This document shows, in pieces, positions 15,986 to 24,903 of a stretch of DNA of 64,000 nt. Each line of letters begins with the position of its first letter. The first letter of the stretch is position 1. The stretch is from positions 693,501 through 757,500 of the forward strand of contig CP033051.1 in assembly GCA_003667865.1 (NCBI GenBank), in the 5' to 3' direction. Under the pieces are notes generated by a model. It was not told the origin of the DNA, ran no database searches, and saw only the letters and a list, made by a program, of their open reading frames with translations. The position numbers and the translations under genes were made by a program. Origin of the DNA: Rossellomorea marisflavi. GTDB taxonomy: Bacteria; Bacillota; Bacilli; Bacillales; Bacillaceae_B.

Positions 15986-17251
15986 TTAGTTAAATAAAGA
16001 AGCAATTCCTCCAATTAATATTCCAATGATTCCAAAGTCCGAATCCCCGAACGTTGTATTCGCAAAACCTAGACCACCTAATACTGGTAGTAGCAAAGCA
16101 GGTATAAAGCTGATGATGACACCATTTACCGCACCACCAAGAATCGCTCCCCTTCTACCACCCGTTGCGTTACCAAAGACACCTGCTCCAGCACCTGTAA
16201 AAAAGTGTGGAACCAGCCCTGGAATAATAAGGGCTAATGAGAATATTCCTAGTACTGCCATACTAATCAAACCTGCTACAAAGCTTGAAAGGAAACCAAT
16301 TAACACAGCTGTTGATGCGTAAGGATAGACAATGGGAATGTCTAAAGCTGGCTTTGCACCTGGTACAAGTTTTTCACCAATTCCTTTGAATGCCGGTACG
16401 ATTTCTCCAAGAATCATACGAACACCCGCTAGAATGATGCTGACGCCTGCAGCAAATTTAATTCCTTGCATGATAGAAAACATGATATAGTTTTGCTCTC
16501 CTGCATATTCTCCAACTATACTAGGACCTGTAATAAGTGAGATAATGACAAAAATGATAATCATCGTAAGAGCAGTAGAGATCAGTGAATCTTTCAAGAA
16601 TGACCATTTTTCAGAGATCTTAATGTCCTCAGTTGACTTTTCTTTGTTTCCGAACCATTTACCAGCAAGACCTGCCGATACATAACCAATCGTTCCAAAG
16701 TGACCAATCGCGATATCATTACCACCCGTAACTTGACGCATGAATGGCTGACCGATTGCTGGCATTAACACCATGATAAACCCAAGAATTGTAGACCCGA
16801 CAAGAACTAGTGTGAAGCCCGATAAACCCGCTGTCCCCAACACAGCTGAAAGCAAAGCAGCCATATAGAACGTATGGTGACCTGTTAAGAAGATATATTT
16901 CATTGGTGTAAAACGAGCAAATAATAGGTTCGCGATGAAACCAAAGCCCATGATTAGCGCGGTTTCCTTACCTAGTGTCTGCTGGGCTAAAGCAACAATG
17001 GCTTCATTATTCGGCACAACCCCTTGAATGTTGAAGCCGTCCCGTATAATACCTCCTAGTGAATCTAAAGATCCGATTAAAAAATCTGCACCTGCTCCTA
17101 GAATAATGAAACCGATAATACTTTTTAACGTTCCAGAAAGAAGTTTAGAAAGATTGACCTTTTGAACTGCTAATCCTATTAACGCCATGAGACCAATTAA
17201 TACAGCAGGAATACTTAAGATTTCATTCATTAAAAACTCGAAAACAATCAT
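15986..17251 (-). CDS. PTS membrane subunit IIC, ascorbate (UlaA/SgaT) type
   Basis: A 421-residue polytopic membrane protein of the UlaA-type EIIC family, forming the channel of a phosphotransferase importer. Typical blocks are LSKLLSGTLKSIIGFIILGA near residue 35, the Gly-rich LTGHHTFYMAALLSAVLG, and SVIL-like helices around residues 220-290. It also has VPHFFTGAGAGVFGNATGGR and the C-terminal GGLGFANTTFGDSDFGIIG, which matches the family's usual end. AGAGGAGGGAATAAAG before the ATG is a strong ribosome binding site. It belongs to one operon with IIA, IIB and transketolase genes. Family members carry L-ascorbate, but no ascorbate-6-P lactonase gene is nearby, so the true substrate may be another sugar or polyol. 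Confidence 0.9.
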   Translation of the reverse strand: MIVFEFLMNEILSIPAVLIGLMALIGLAVQKVNLSKLLSGTLKSIIGFIILGAGADFLIGSLDSLGGIIRDGFNIQGVVPNNEAIVALAQQTLGKETALIMGFGFIANLLFARFTPMKYIFLTGHHTFYMAALLSAVLGTAGLSGFTLVLVGSTILGFIMVLMPAIGQPFMRQVTGGNDIAIGHFGTIGYVSAGLAGKWFGNKEKSTEDIKISEKWSFLKDSLISTALTMIIIFVIISLITGPSIVGEYAGEQNYIMFSIMQGIKFAAGVSIILAGVRMILGEIVPAFKGIGEKLVPGAKPALDIPIVYPYASTAVLIGFLSSFVAGLISMAVLGIFSLALIIPGLVPHFFTGAGAGVFGNATGGRRGAILGGAVNGVIISFIPALLLPVLGGLGFANTTFGDSDFGIIGILIGGIASLFN

Positions 17252-17269
17252 CTTTATTCCCTCCTCTTC

Positions 17270-17539
17270 TTAATTAGCAAACTCGTCAAGAAGCTCCATA
17301 ATCTCTTGGTGACTAGTAATGTTTTGCACGGCAATTACCTTTGCTGTCGGATGCTGAATTTGTTTAGCAAATTCCTGATTGGTAAAAATCAGGTCTGCCT
17401 GTGCACTCGATGCCACCCCAATATCAGAAGCCTCAACATCAGCAGATATCCCTTTTTCCTTCAAAGCTTTTTCAATTGTCATTTTCAATAAAAGACTCGT
17501 TCCTAACCCCATTCCACAAATCGTTACAATTCTCATCAT
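17270..17539 (-). CDS. PTS subunit IIB, ascorbate/lactose-like (SgaB type)
   Basis: An 89-residue cytoplasmic phosphocarrier. The active-site Cys lies in IVTICGMGLGTSLLLKM, the P-loop of this IIB class, and accepts phosphate from IIA to pass it to the incoming sugar. Length fits the family. It starts with two adjacent ATG codons. The first overlaps the IIA stop (ATGA), and the second is better spaced from GGAGAAG; the choice changes only one residue. It works with the IIC encoded next. Confidence 0.9.
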   Translation of the reverse strand: MMRIVTICGMGLGTSLLLKMTIEKALKEKGISADVEASDIGVASSAQADLIFTNQEFAKQIQHPTAKVIAVQNITSHQEIMELLDEFAN

Positions 17540-17979
17540 GCTTCTCCTTTCTGAAAATAATGTAAAACCTCATCAACAGACTTTACTTCTTTTAAGCGAT
17601 TAAGTGTTGTTACATTACCCATCACCTCCGCAATGTCTTGTAATAAGTCGAGATGACTTGAACTATCAGTCGCTCCAAGGCAAATCACTAGATTCACATG
17701 TTGTTCAGCATTTTTGCCAAATGCAACAGGTTCTCTTAAGTGCACAAAGCTTATGCCCTTTTTTAGCACCCCATCCTCTGGTCTGGCATGGGGCATGGCG
17801 ACACCTGGGGCGATTACAACATATGGTCCAAGCTTTTTGATGTTATCGATCATCGCCTCGACATACCTGGGCTCTACCATCTCGGCTTGAACAAGTAGAT
17901 TTCCTCCATATCGGATGGCTTCCTCCCAGCTTTCTGCATGAACATTGACTCCAACTAATTCAGCATGTAAGGCTTTCAA
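17536..17979 (-). CDS. PTS subunit IIA, mannitol/fructose (UlaC-like) type
   Basis: A 147-residue PTS_EIIA_2 domain protein that takes phosphate from HPr. The phosphorylated His is in APGVAMPHARPEDGVLKKGI, with ISFVHLREPVAFG downstream as usual for the family, and LVICLGATDSSSHLDLLQDI near the end. The start is a TTG six bases after GGAGAG. It overlaps the IIB gene by four bases and follows the regulator gene by about 35 bases. The regulator's own C-terminal EIIA-like domain ends with a similar TPDSSSHLSLM block, suggesting common ancestry. Confidence 0.9.
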   Translation of the reverse strand: MKALHAELVGVNVHAESWEEAIRYGGNLLVQAEMVEPRYVEAMIDNIKKLGPYVVIAPGVAMPHARPEDGVLKKGISFVHLREPVAFGKNAEQHVNLVICLGATDSSSHLDLLQDIAEVMGNVTTLNRLKEVKSVDEVLHYFQKGEA

Positions 17980-18015
17980 ACCAATCTCTCCTTACAAATA
18001 GGGTGTAGTCTCCTC

Positions 18016-19902
18016 CTAGTGGTCATAGATAAACTCCTTTAAGTTATTCTCATCTAATAAAAATTCATGTAACCTTCTCATTAGCGAAAGATGTGACGAA
18101 GAGTCAGGTGTAGCTAACGTAATAATGGAGCGAACAAATCGACCTTCTGAAATCGGAATCGGTTCCTTTAGCTTCACAAGACTCACACCGACTCGATTTA
18201 CATAGCGGGAAATCGCATGAGGCAAAAGTAAGCCCGGAGCAATTTCAAAGTACAATCCTTGATTCTCTACGACTTTTAAAATATCAATAAGATAGTCTTC
18301 CTCTACGATATTCTGTTTCACAAGAAGCTGAACCCCTTCTCGCAATGCCTGTTCTAGTAGGTTTTGACTGGATGTTTGGATGAATTCCTCTCCAATAATG
18401 CTAGAAAAATCTAATACATGTTTTGATTTGGACTGTAAGGATCGTTCCTTCTCTAGCCGGAAAAGGAATTGCTTCATTTTATAGATTTCATGATCATTTA
18501 AAAGTGGAGATATTACTAAAACCGGTAGAGTAGAATGTGCTAACGTAACGGTTGAGCAAATAAAGTCAACATCTGGTTGATTACTGTGAGTGGACAGTTG
18601 TGAATAGATCCCCTGAATATGAACCTGCGGAAAAAGATTTCGAATTCTCGCTGCGAATAATTGGCCAGTTGCCGTATCACTTGGACAGACTAATGCTACT
18701 TGGTAGATCTTTGATTGCGAGGATTGGTTCTCAAATATACTTGCTACAAACATGACGAGAGGACTAAGCTGGTCATGTGTTGCATGCTGAAATGATTCAT
18801 CTGGAACTTCACTTATTAAATCCAAAGTATGGTAAAGAATAAATTCATATTGCTCTTGAACCTTCTCTGTTAAAGGTGATGTTGCGATAAGCTGAAAGTG
18901 TACTTGCCAATGAATCTTTTCCCAAATGAACCTTGCTTCTTTTATCGTTTCAATAGATGTAGAACTAATCCCCAATCGATTGAGCAGCTTGCTCATAAAC
19001 CACTCAAAGGAGGTTCCACTAGATTGAAAAATGGGATCAGGTATTATCTCAAAACAATAGCTCAAGAGATGCTCACAAATGAAAGCCCTTTCATTTTGAT
19101 TTAATAAAATAGAGAACTCCTGCTCCAATGTAGTAAAAAGAGCTGTCAGATCTCCTATTCCCTCATAATCTAGAGCTGAATGGTCCCTTTCTTCCTCAGT
19201 GAACGTATATCCCTGACGGATACGAAGAAGCTGTACACAAATTAGACGGTACAAATGCAGACATGAATAATCATCCAAATGATAGTTCACTAACGTGTCT
19301 CTTATGAGAGGCTTTATTTTATAGAGTTCATCTTCCGAAATGTATGGCCATTCTAATGAAACGAACGGATCCTCCTCTTCTCTTATACTGCCAATCCACG
19401 ATACTACTGATAATAACGCTTGTCTTCTATCCTTTTCGCTTGCTTGTAAAATGTACCCCTTTTTCGATCGAGCAAGTTTGATATGAAACGTACTTAGCCA
19501 AGCTTCTACTTTTTGTAAGTCCTGAATGATGGTTCCTTTACTAACATGAAGATAATCTGCTAATTCCTGAAGGGGAATGAAGGTTGTATCTACTAATAAC
19601 CGATAAAGTACTGTCAGCTTCCGCTCACGAGAAGAACGAACATAATAAGATTGGCGGTCATCATGAATGATTGAAACAACTTGAGGAATCTGAGCTGGTG
19701 CCAGATGAAGCATACATGTTCCTTTCCCATGCTGGTAATCAACCTGAAACCCCTTCTGTCCTAACCAATATTGAATATCCTCTAAGTCATAACGAATCGT
19801 ACGCTCACTCACTTCAAAAAGCTTGGAAAGCTCCTGAATCGTAATCGCATCCATCATCTCAACAAGATATTGAATGATTCGTCTTCTACGTAGATTCAGC
19901 AC
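18016..19902 (-). CDS. BglG-family PRD-containing transcriptional activator with EIIA-like domain
   Basis: A 628-residue regulator of the MtlR/LicR type. Residues about 1-60 form a helix-turn-helix (TIQELSKLFEVSERTIRYDL), and a second lies at about 85-140 (PLQELADYLHVSKGTIIQDL). Two PRD domains span about 170-390, with LDDYSCLHLYRLICVQLLRI and NERAFICEHLLSYCFEI. An EIIB-like domain lies at about 395-470, and an EIIA-like domain from about 480 has PGLLLPHAISRYVNRVGV. PTS phosphorylation of these domains should tie activity to the sugar being imported. The GTG start follows AAGGGG. It is the first gene of the operon it most likely controls. Confidence 0.9.
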   Translation of the reverse strand: MLNLRRRRIIQYLVEMMDAITIQELSKLFEVSERTIRYDLEDIQYWLGQKGFQVDYQHGKGTCMLHLAPAQIPQVVSIIHDDRQSYYVRSSRERKLTVLYRLLVDTTFIPLQELADYLHVSKGTIIQDLQKVEAWLSTFHIKLARSKKGYILQASEKDRRQALLSVVSWIGSIREEEDPFVSLEWPYISEDELYKIKPLIRDTLVNYHLDDYSCLHLYRLICVQLLRIRQGYTFTEEERDHSALDYEGIGDLTALFTTLEQEFSILLNQNERAFICEHLLSYCFEIIPDPIFQSSGTSFEWFMSKLLNRLGISSTSIETIKEARFIWEKIHWQVHFQLIATSPLTEKVQEQYEFILYHTLDLISEVPDESFQHATHDQLSPLVMFVASIFENQSSQSKIYQVALVCPSDTATGQLFAARIRNLFPQVHIQGIYSQLSTHSNQPDVDFICSTVTLAHSTLPVLVISPLLNDHEIYKMKQFLFRLEKERSLQSKSKHVLDFSSIIGEEFIQTSSQNLLEQALREGVQLLVKQNIVEEDYLIDILKVVENQGLYFEIAPGLLLPHAISRYVNRVGVSLVKLKEPIPISEGRFVRSIITLATPDSSSHLSLMRRLHEFLLDENNLKEFIYDH

Positions 19903-20011
19903 AACAAATCGCCCCTTCCTTGTACACTATATGACGAGAAAAGAAGAAGGATTCATTCCGAGGCATATCAATTTATTGCAACATAAGTGGAATGATTTTG
20001 AATGAAGGAGG

Positions 20012-20047
20012 GGAAGCGTAGGGGGAGGGGAAGCGTAGGGACGGTTC
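20012..20047 (+). repeat. REP-like repeat interrupted by IS91-like copy A (left part)
   Basis: GGAAGCGTAGGGGGAGGGGA, then AGCGTAGGGACGGTTC up to the element. The repeat resumes as TTGCGCTTCC at 22606. Joining the two parts gives a complete forward unit. Confidence 0.85.
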
Positions 20048-20080
20048 TTATAGGGGTCAATCGGAAGTTTTGCACGCAAA

Positions 20081-20114
20081 AAGGCACAACTAGTTCAGAA
20101 TCTAGTTGTGCCTT
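20081..20114. terminator. Subterminal hairpin of IS91-like copy A
   Basis: AAGGCACAACTAG and CTAGTTGTGCCTT form a perfect 13-base stem with an 8-base loop. It lies 33 bases from the oriIS-side end, about 240 bases past the transposase stop. It could be the replication origin structure, a terminator, or both. Confidence 0.65.
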
Positions 20115-20353
20115 AAGCTTGTCATCCTCAAATGAACTGTCCGCAAAATTTTTGATTGCCCAAGAAGAATGAAGTCGCGGTCCCCAGCCTATGGGGTTTC
20201 AATCTTCCGGTGTTCTTTCTTTTTTTGTTTTTTTCATCTTTTTTTCATTTTTTTGTAACTTTCTTGTTCGTTGATTAGTTTGTTTTAGCTCTTTTAGATG
20301 TATTTTCCCCCTCCCCACTGAAGGGGCAATTTTTAAATATTCAACTGATCTTG

Positions 20354-21496
20354 TCAGGGTAGAGACTCCTGAACAAAGGATTCCATATGAAATTTCTTAC
20401 AAACCGGACATAAGGTAACGTCTTTTTTTAGTAGAATAGACACAACCTCAATGGTGCTCAACCCTTCAAACCTTGGTTTATAAACAGGACTCTCTGTTAA
20501 TTTTCTACACAACGCTAACTTCGTTTTTTTATTCCGATTTGCGAGTATCCCATAGTGCCTGATTTTGACAAATCCCTTCGGGAGAATATGCATTAAAAAT
20601 CTGCGGATAAACTCAGTACCTTTGAGAGTCACCGTCTTTTTTTTATTATGATCTTTATAATCCTTTACTTGAATAGTGACAGTATCTGATTGAAATGAAT
20701 GAATTCGATTATTTGAAATGGCAATTCGATGTGTGTAACGTCCAAGATATTCCATCACAGCCAAAGGACCTGAAAAGGTTCGTTTGGTATAACTGTACCA
20801 ATTAAGGTCATAACACTCGTCTATTAACTTCTGAAATCGTTTAGGATCTTTGTACTGTTCCGTGTTATTAAAAAACTGAAGCTTTCCTTCTTCATAATAT
20901 CGTTTGAGATAATAAAGATACTTCCCACGAAACTTCTTTGAAAGAACTTTAATCGGAATAAAGAATTTTTTACTCGTGTGACACCAATTGTTGTGTTTGT
21001 TTAACCCTCCAGCCAACACGACAGTGTGAAGGTGCGGGTGGAAATGAAGGTTTTGTCCCCATGTATGCAAGACAGAAAAGAACCCAATCTGTGCACCTAA
21101 GTATTTTGGATCTCCGGCAAGCTCCGTTAATGTCTCCGCAACGGCTTTGTACATTAAATCATAAAGTAACTGTTGATTATGATAGATCATCATATGAAGC
21201 TGTTCTGGCATGGTAAATACAACATGAAAATAAGGAGCGTTCAGAATATCCTTCTTTCTCTTATCGACCCAAATATCTTTGTTGACTCCTTGGCAGAGTG
21301 AACAATGTCGATTTCTACAAGAATTATATCTCACCGAAGTATGATGACAGCCTTTACATTCATAAGCATGTCCACCTATGGCGGAGGTGCGACAAGACAT
21401 AATATCCCTAGTTGCTTTCAATTGTTCACGAGATAATTTAAATTGTTTTTTATACGAAGGATAAAAAGTATGAAACAGCTCTTGAACCGTACTCAT
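20354..21496 (-). CDS. IS91 family transposase (Y2 HUH), copy A
   Basis: A 380-residue rolling-circle transposase. A Cys-rich zinc-binding region lies at about residues 48-90 (CKGCHHTSVRYNSCRNRHCS). The HUH motif is HFHPHLHTVVLAGGL at about 155-170. The double-tyrosine helix falls near MEYLGRYTHRIAISNNRI at about 245-262. These match the Y2_Tnp family. The gene overlaps the recombinase gene by four bases (ATGA), so the two are coupled. The frame is intact and identical to copy B. Members of this family can also carry neighbouring DNA when they run past their terminus. Confidence 0.95.
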   Translation of the reverse strand: MSTVQELFHTFYPSYKKQFKLSREQLKATRDIMSCRTSAIGGHAYECKGCHHTSVRYNSCRNRHCSLCQGVNKDIWVDKRKKDILNAPYFHVVFTMPEQLHMMIYHNQQLLYDLMYKAVAETLTELAGDPKYLGAQIGFFSVLHTWGQNLHFHPHLHTVVLAGGLNKHNNWCHTSKKFFIPIKVLSKKFRGKYLYYLKRYYEEGKLQFFNNTEQYKDPKRFQKLIDECYDLNWYSYTKRTFSGPLAVMEYLGRYTHRIAISNNRIHSFQSDTVTIQVKDYKDHNKKKTVTLKGTEFIRRFLMHILPKGFVKIRHYGILANRNKKTKLALCRKLTESPVYKPRFEGLSTIEVVSILLKKDVTLCPVCKKFHMESFVQESLP

Positions 21497-22362
21497 CTTT
21501 GTCGGCTACCTTCAGAATCTAAAGGACTTTTGACTCCTATGTAACTTTTAGAAGTCATATGAAGGTAAGAAAGAGTGGTCACTAAGCTTTTGTGTCCAAG
21601 CAATTGTTGAATAAAAACAGGGTCAGTCCCATCTTCTAATAAGTGCGTTGAGAAACAATGCCTCAGCGTATGTGCTGAGATTCTAGAATCTAATTTTAGC
21701 TTGTTTCTTAGTTTAATAATTGTATTCTTAATCGTCTTGACATGGATGTGATCCTGACTATTTTGACCAGGAAATAACCAATCAGTAGGATGATATGTTT
21801 TTGTGAAGTTGGATCGAAAGTACTCTCTAAGCACTTTCAGTGCAGTTTCTGATAAAATCGTATACCGATTTGTGTTGTGTTTCGCGTGTTCCACACGGAC
21901 TCTCATTGTTTTACTACATATATCTTGAATTTTTAACTTCGCTACTTCACTTACCCTTAATCCACTTCCATAGAGTAACGCAAGTATCGCTTTATGTTTA
22001 AGATTATCTGTAGAATTCAAAAGTGTCTGGATTTCTTCCCTAGAAGGGACAACTGGGAAGGTTTTAAGTCGTTTCATTCTAGGAACTTTTCTTGCGTTCC
22101 AATCTTTTTCTAATACAAACGTATAGAAAAATCGAATCGACGAGATATAATTATTAATGGTTCCTGGTGAAAGACCTTTTTCTTTTTTTAAGAAAAGAAT
22201 ATATTGTTGGATATCCTCTTCCTTTAACTCTTGAATGGGAGTGTTTTGTTTTTCTAAATAGACGAAAAATGCCTGTATTCTTCTGAAGTAGGATTCTCTA
22301 GTAGAATGGGGTGTCCCTTTGAGTTCAAAGTAGAGTTCTATTTTTTGATTATATATGTTCAT
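21493..22362 (-). CDS. Tyrosine recombinase (XerD-like) of the IS91-like element, copy A
   Basis: An approximately 289-residue site-specific recombinase. The SAM-like N-terminal domain covers residues about 8-95. The catalytic domain has Arg in YGSGLRVSEVAKLKIQDI, His-x-x-Arg in SAHTLRHCFSTHLLEDG, a later His in QQLLGHKSLVTT, and the nucleophilic Tyr in TLSYLHMTSKSY. The ATG chosen has AGGAGG eight bases upstream; a start seven codons earlier would translate that site. Some IS91-family elements carry such a gene beside the transposase, perhaps for resolving intermediates. Confidence 0.9.
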   Translation of the reverse strand: MNIYNQKIELYFELKGTPHSTRESYFRRIQAFFVYLEKQNTPIQELKEEDIQQYILFLKKEKGLSPGTINNYISSIRFFYTFVLEKDWNARKVPRMKRLKTFPVVPSREEIQTLLNSTDNLKHKAILALLYGSGLRVSEVAKLKIQDICSKTMRVRVEHAKHNTNRYTILSETALKVLREYFRSNFTKTYHPTDWLFPGQNSQDHIHVKTIKNTIIKLRNKLKLDSRISAHTLRHCFSTHLLEDGTDPVFIQQLLGHKSLVTTLSYLHMTSKSYIGVKSPLDSEGSRQR

Positions 22363-22466
22363 AATTAGTTCCTCCTCTGACATTCATGAATTCTCTTAAT
22401 TGGTGAATTCATCCATCAAGGAGGAGCACGACAAGAAGTATGTAGATGTGGTATGATAGGCATAAG

Positions 22467-22539
22467 AAAAAAGTATGTCCTCTCTCTTGGATTGTTTGGT
22501 TTGGCGATTAAACAATACCACAAGAAGGCATACTTTTTT
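22467..22539. other. Long imperfect hairpin near the 5' end of IS91-like copy A
   Basis: AAAAAAGTATG pairs with CATACTTTTTT. Inside it, ATTGTTT pairs with AAACAAT and CTTGG with an interrupted CCACAAG. It lies between the recombinase start and the element end (terIS side), so it may be the termination signal for rolling-circle transfer or a barrier to outside transcription. Copy B has the same structure at 31175-31247. Confidence 0.55.
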
Positions 22540-22605
22540 TGTTTTTTCACTATTAAAATTATATTGGGCTTTTAAAGAGCCATCGCGTTAGCGATTTCGT
22601 TCTTC

Positions 22606-22771
22606 TTGCGCTTCCTAAATAGATACATGTCAGTAGTATCATCCAAGGAAGTTTATGTATTTGCCTATGCATCTATTAAAAATCTAGACATTGAAACTTG
22701 AATTAGGAAGCAGGAGATACGTCCCCGCGTTTCCCCCTTAAAGGAAGCAGGAGAAGCGTCCCCTCGCTTCC
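22606..22771. repeat. Inverted REP composite (type A) downstream of vanT
   Basis: The right part of the repeat split by the IS (TTGCGCTTCC) is followed by a spacer matching the one at 13991-14080. Reverse units follow at about 22706-22733 and 22743-22771. The last ends 14 bases before the vanT stop codon. Confidence 0.8.
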
Positions 22772-22785
22772 TCCCCAAACCCACC

Positions 22786-24903
22786 TCAATCAAATGTATA
22801 AACATACTCCAACCGCGGCCCCAACCTACTATATATCTCGTTCGTAATCGTCCCGCATTTTTCTGCAACTTCTTCGGCGGTTATGTGTTCAGAACCATCT
22901 CTTCCAATCAGTGTTACAATATCGTCTACCCGTACTCCCTCAATTGCGGAAACATCAACTATCAGCTGGTCCATACAGATCCGGCCTATAATTGGAGCTT
23001 TTTGTGAACGAATGAGGACATTCCCATTTTCCAAATTTCTTGGTATGCCGTCTGAATACCCAATCGTAATGACCGCTGTTTTCATCATGCTCGTTACTGT
23101 GAATGCTCTTCCATATCCGAGTTGCTCACCTGGCAGTAGTGTTTTCACATGCCCTACCCTAGCCTTAATGGATAAGACTGGCTTCAGTTTCACATTTACT
23201 CTCACTGAATCGTTTTTGCTTAACACTCCATAAAGAGCAATACCTGAACGAGCAAAATCATACTGTAAGTGGGGGTAATTCAAGATTCCATAGCTCGCTT
23301 GAATATGTTGATGTCCTGTTGGCAGCTGTTGTGATTCTAACCACTTAATGGTCTGGTTGTATCGATCAATCTGCATTTCCGTAAAGGCTATATCCTCTGA
23401 ACGAACGCTATCAGAAACCGCTAAGTGTGAAAATACACCAACAACTTGTAAATGTTGGCAGTTATAGATTTCTTTCAGTTCTGAAAGGTGTGAGGCATCT
23501 GTTCCTAAGCGGTTCATGCCTGTATCTATTTTAATTTGAACTTTTATCGTAACACCTTGCTTGTTTAACTGCTTTGCATGGCCCAATCCAACCACAGTTT
23601 GCGTTAATTTGTATTTTTTCATTTCTCGAGCACGTTGGTCAGAAGTATAGCCTAAAACGAGGATCTCTCCTTTAACTCCGTTTTTCCGAAGCTCAATTCC
23701 TTCAGCTATAGTAGCAACCGCAAACGACTTTACCCCTTGATTCGAAAGCTCTTTTGCTATTTTCACTGCCCCATGACCATATGCATTTGCTTTAACTACA
23801 GCCATGAGCTCTGTTTTCTCCGGAAGAATGCCTTTTAGCTGCTTTACATTTTCACTTAATGCCGCTAAATTGACCTCTGCCCAAGCCCTGCTAGTTGGTG
23901 ACGGAGCTGATTTTTTCCAAGTTGACCTAAACATGACCAACATCCACGCCACAACAAATGATAGAATACTGACCACCACGAAATGCACCAAGCTATTTTC
24001 AACAAACCATTTCTCTAGTGTGAAAAACTCTGCTGTGAAGCGAACAAGTACAATTATCCACGGGTGTATGATATACATAATCGTTGAGATTGTCCGAATG
24101 CTTTTCCTGCTTTTTCCACGGACCTGAAGAAGGCATTGAAAAAGAAAATACATAGTTGGAATGAGCATCATATACATACTGTCATGACGCTGAAAATGTT
24201 CATGATGCAGCACTAGTCCTTCAACAATCAGGAAAGAGAAACTGATTAAGAATAATAGTAGATTTCTCGACAACGAAACGGTTTTATTTCCTTTAGAGAT
24301 AAGCATTCCCATGATTAAAAAGATAGGCACCATAAAAACGCCATTCCTTGTGTAATCCGTTCCCATAAAGACTGCTTCATAAAATACTTCTAACCACGGA
24401 AATTGCTTAGCAATTCCATAGTAGCTATCCCCAAACAGTCCGATACCATAAAGAATACAGGAGATAATAAACGTCCTTTTTAGGCCCATTATCCGAGTGA
24501 GAAAGACAACAATAAGTACACCTATAATCAACCCAGGGAAATACCATAAATGATAAAACGTCCCGTCCACAATTACATCTTTCACTAATTCTAACGTCCA
24601 ATTTGCACCCTCATAATGTCCTGCATACAAATTTAACGGTAAAAATAATAGGATGGAGAGCGCATATAAAAGTCCAATTTTTTTACAAAAAGCTAGAATA
24701 TAAGTGTTGTCCCCATTATTAATATATTGATATAGAAAATATCCGCTGACCATTAGAAAGAAAGGGACAGCTATTCTAGCAATGATTCGAGTCAAAATAA
24801 AATCGGCTTCCTCCCCGTAAGAAAGAAGCGGGGAGGTATGGTTTGCAATAACGAGGAAGGCAGCTAGTAGTCTGAATGTGTCTAATGTTCCTGATTTACT
24901 CAT
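22786..24903 (-). CDS. vanT: VanT: membrane-bound serine/alanine racemase
   Basis: A two-part protein of about 705 residues, the usual VanT length. Residues about 1-335 are an acyltransferase-3-like membrane domain with ten or so spans (DTFRLLAAFLVIANHTSPLL at the start), thought to take in L-serine. Residues about 345-705 are a PLP-dependent alanine-racemase fold: the PLP Lys is in LMAVVKANAYGHGAVKIA, the catalytic Tyr in GEQLGYGRAF, and IGYSDGIPRNLENG and GRICMDQLIVDVS follow. It makes D-serine for D-Ala-D-Ser peptidoglycan precursors. I use the ATG that overlaps the vanXY stop (ATGA), with GGAG nine bases before it. It is the last gene of the van operon. Confidence 0.93.
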   Translation of the reverse strand: MSKSGTLDTFRLLAAFLVIANHTSPLLSYGEEADFILTRIIARIAVPFFLMVSGYFLYQYINNGDNTYILAFCKKIGLLYALSILLFLPLNLYAGHYEGANWTLELVKDVIVDGTFYHLWYFPGLIIGVLIVVFLTRIMGLKRTFIISCILYGIGLFGDSYYGIAKQFPWLEVFYEAVFMGTDYTRNGVFMVPIFLIMGMLISKGNKTVSLSRNLLLFLISFSFLIVEGLVLHHEHFQRHDSMYMMLIPTMYFLFQCLLQVRGKSRKSIRTISTIMYIIHPWIIVLVRFTAEFFTLEKWFVENSLVHFVVVSILSFVVAWMLVMFRSTWKKSAPSPTSRAWAEVNLAALSENVKQLKGILPEKTELMAVVKANAYGHGAVKIAKELSNQGVKSFAVATIAEGIELRKNGVKGEILVLGYTSDQRAREMKKYKLTQTVVGLGHAKQLNKQGVTIKVQIKIDTGMNRLGTDASHLSELKEIYNCQHLQVVGVFSHLAVSDSVRSEDIAFTEMQIDRYNQTIKWLESQQLPTGHQHIQASYGILNYPHLQYDFARSGIALYGVLSKNDSVRVNVKLKPVLSIKARVGHVKTLLPGEQLGYGRAFTVTSMMKTAVITIGYSDGIPRNLENGNVLIRSQKAPIIGRICMDQLIVDVSAIEGVRVDDIVTLIGRDGSEHITAEEVAEKCGTITNEIYSRLGPRLEYVYTFD

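Larger units (their letters stand above)
20048..22605 (-). mobile_element. IS91-like element with tyrosine recombinase, copy A (2558 bp)
   Basis: A rolling-circle-type element with two genes, a XerD-like recombinase and a Y2 HUH transposase. It has no terminal inverted repeats and no target duplication. In the transposase orientation its 3' end (oriIS side) abuts GAAC, the classic IS91 target tetranucleotide. Near that end is a hairpin (AAGGCACAACTAG / CTAGTTGTGCCTT, 20081-20114). Near the other end are a long hairpin (22467-22539) and a small ATCGC/GCGAT stem. A copy of the same length with identical proteins lies at 28756-31313 in the same orientation. Confidence 0.9.

Noticed and set aside
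20115..20353. CCCCAGCCTATGGGG and nearby bases in the IS91-like end as a structured regulatory RNA
   Set aside because: It is present only as part of the IS end in both copies; more likely part of the replication-origin side than an independent RNA.
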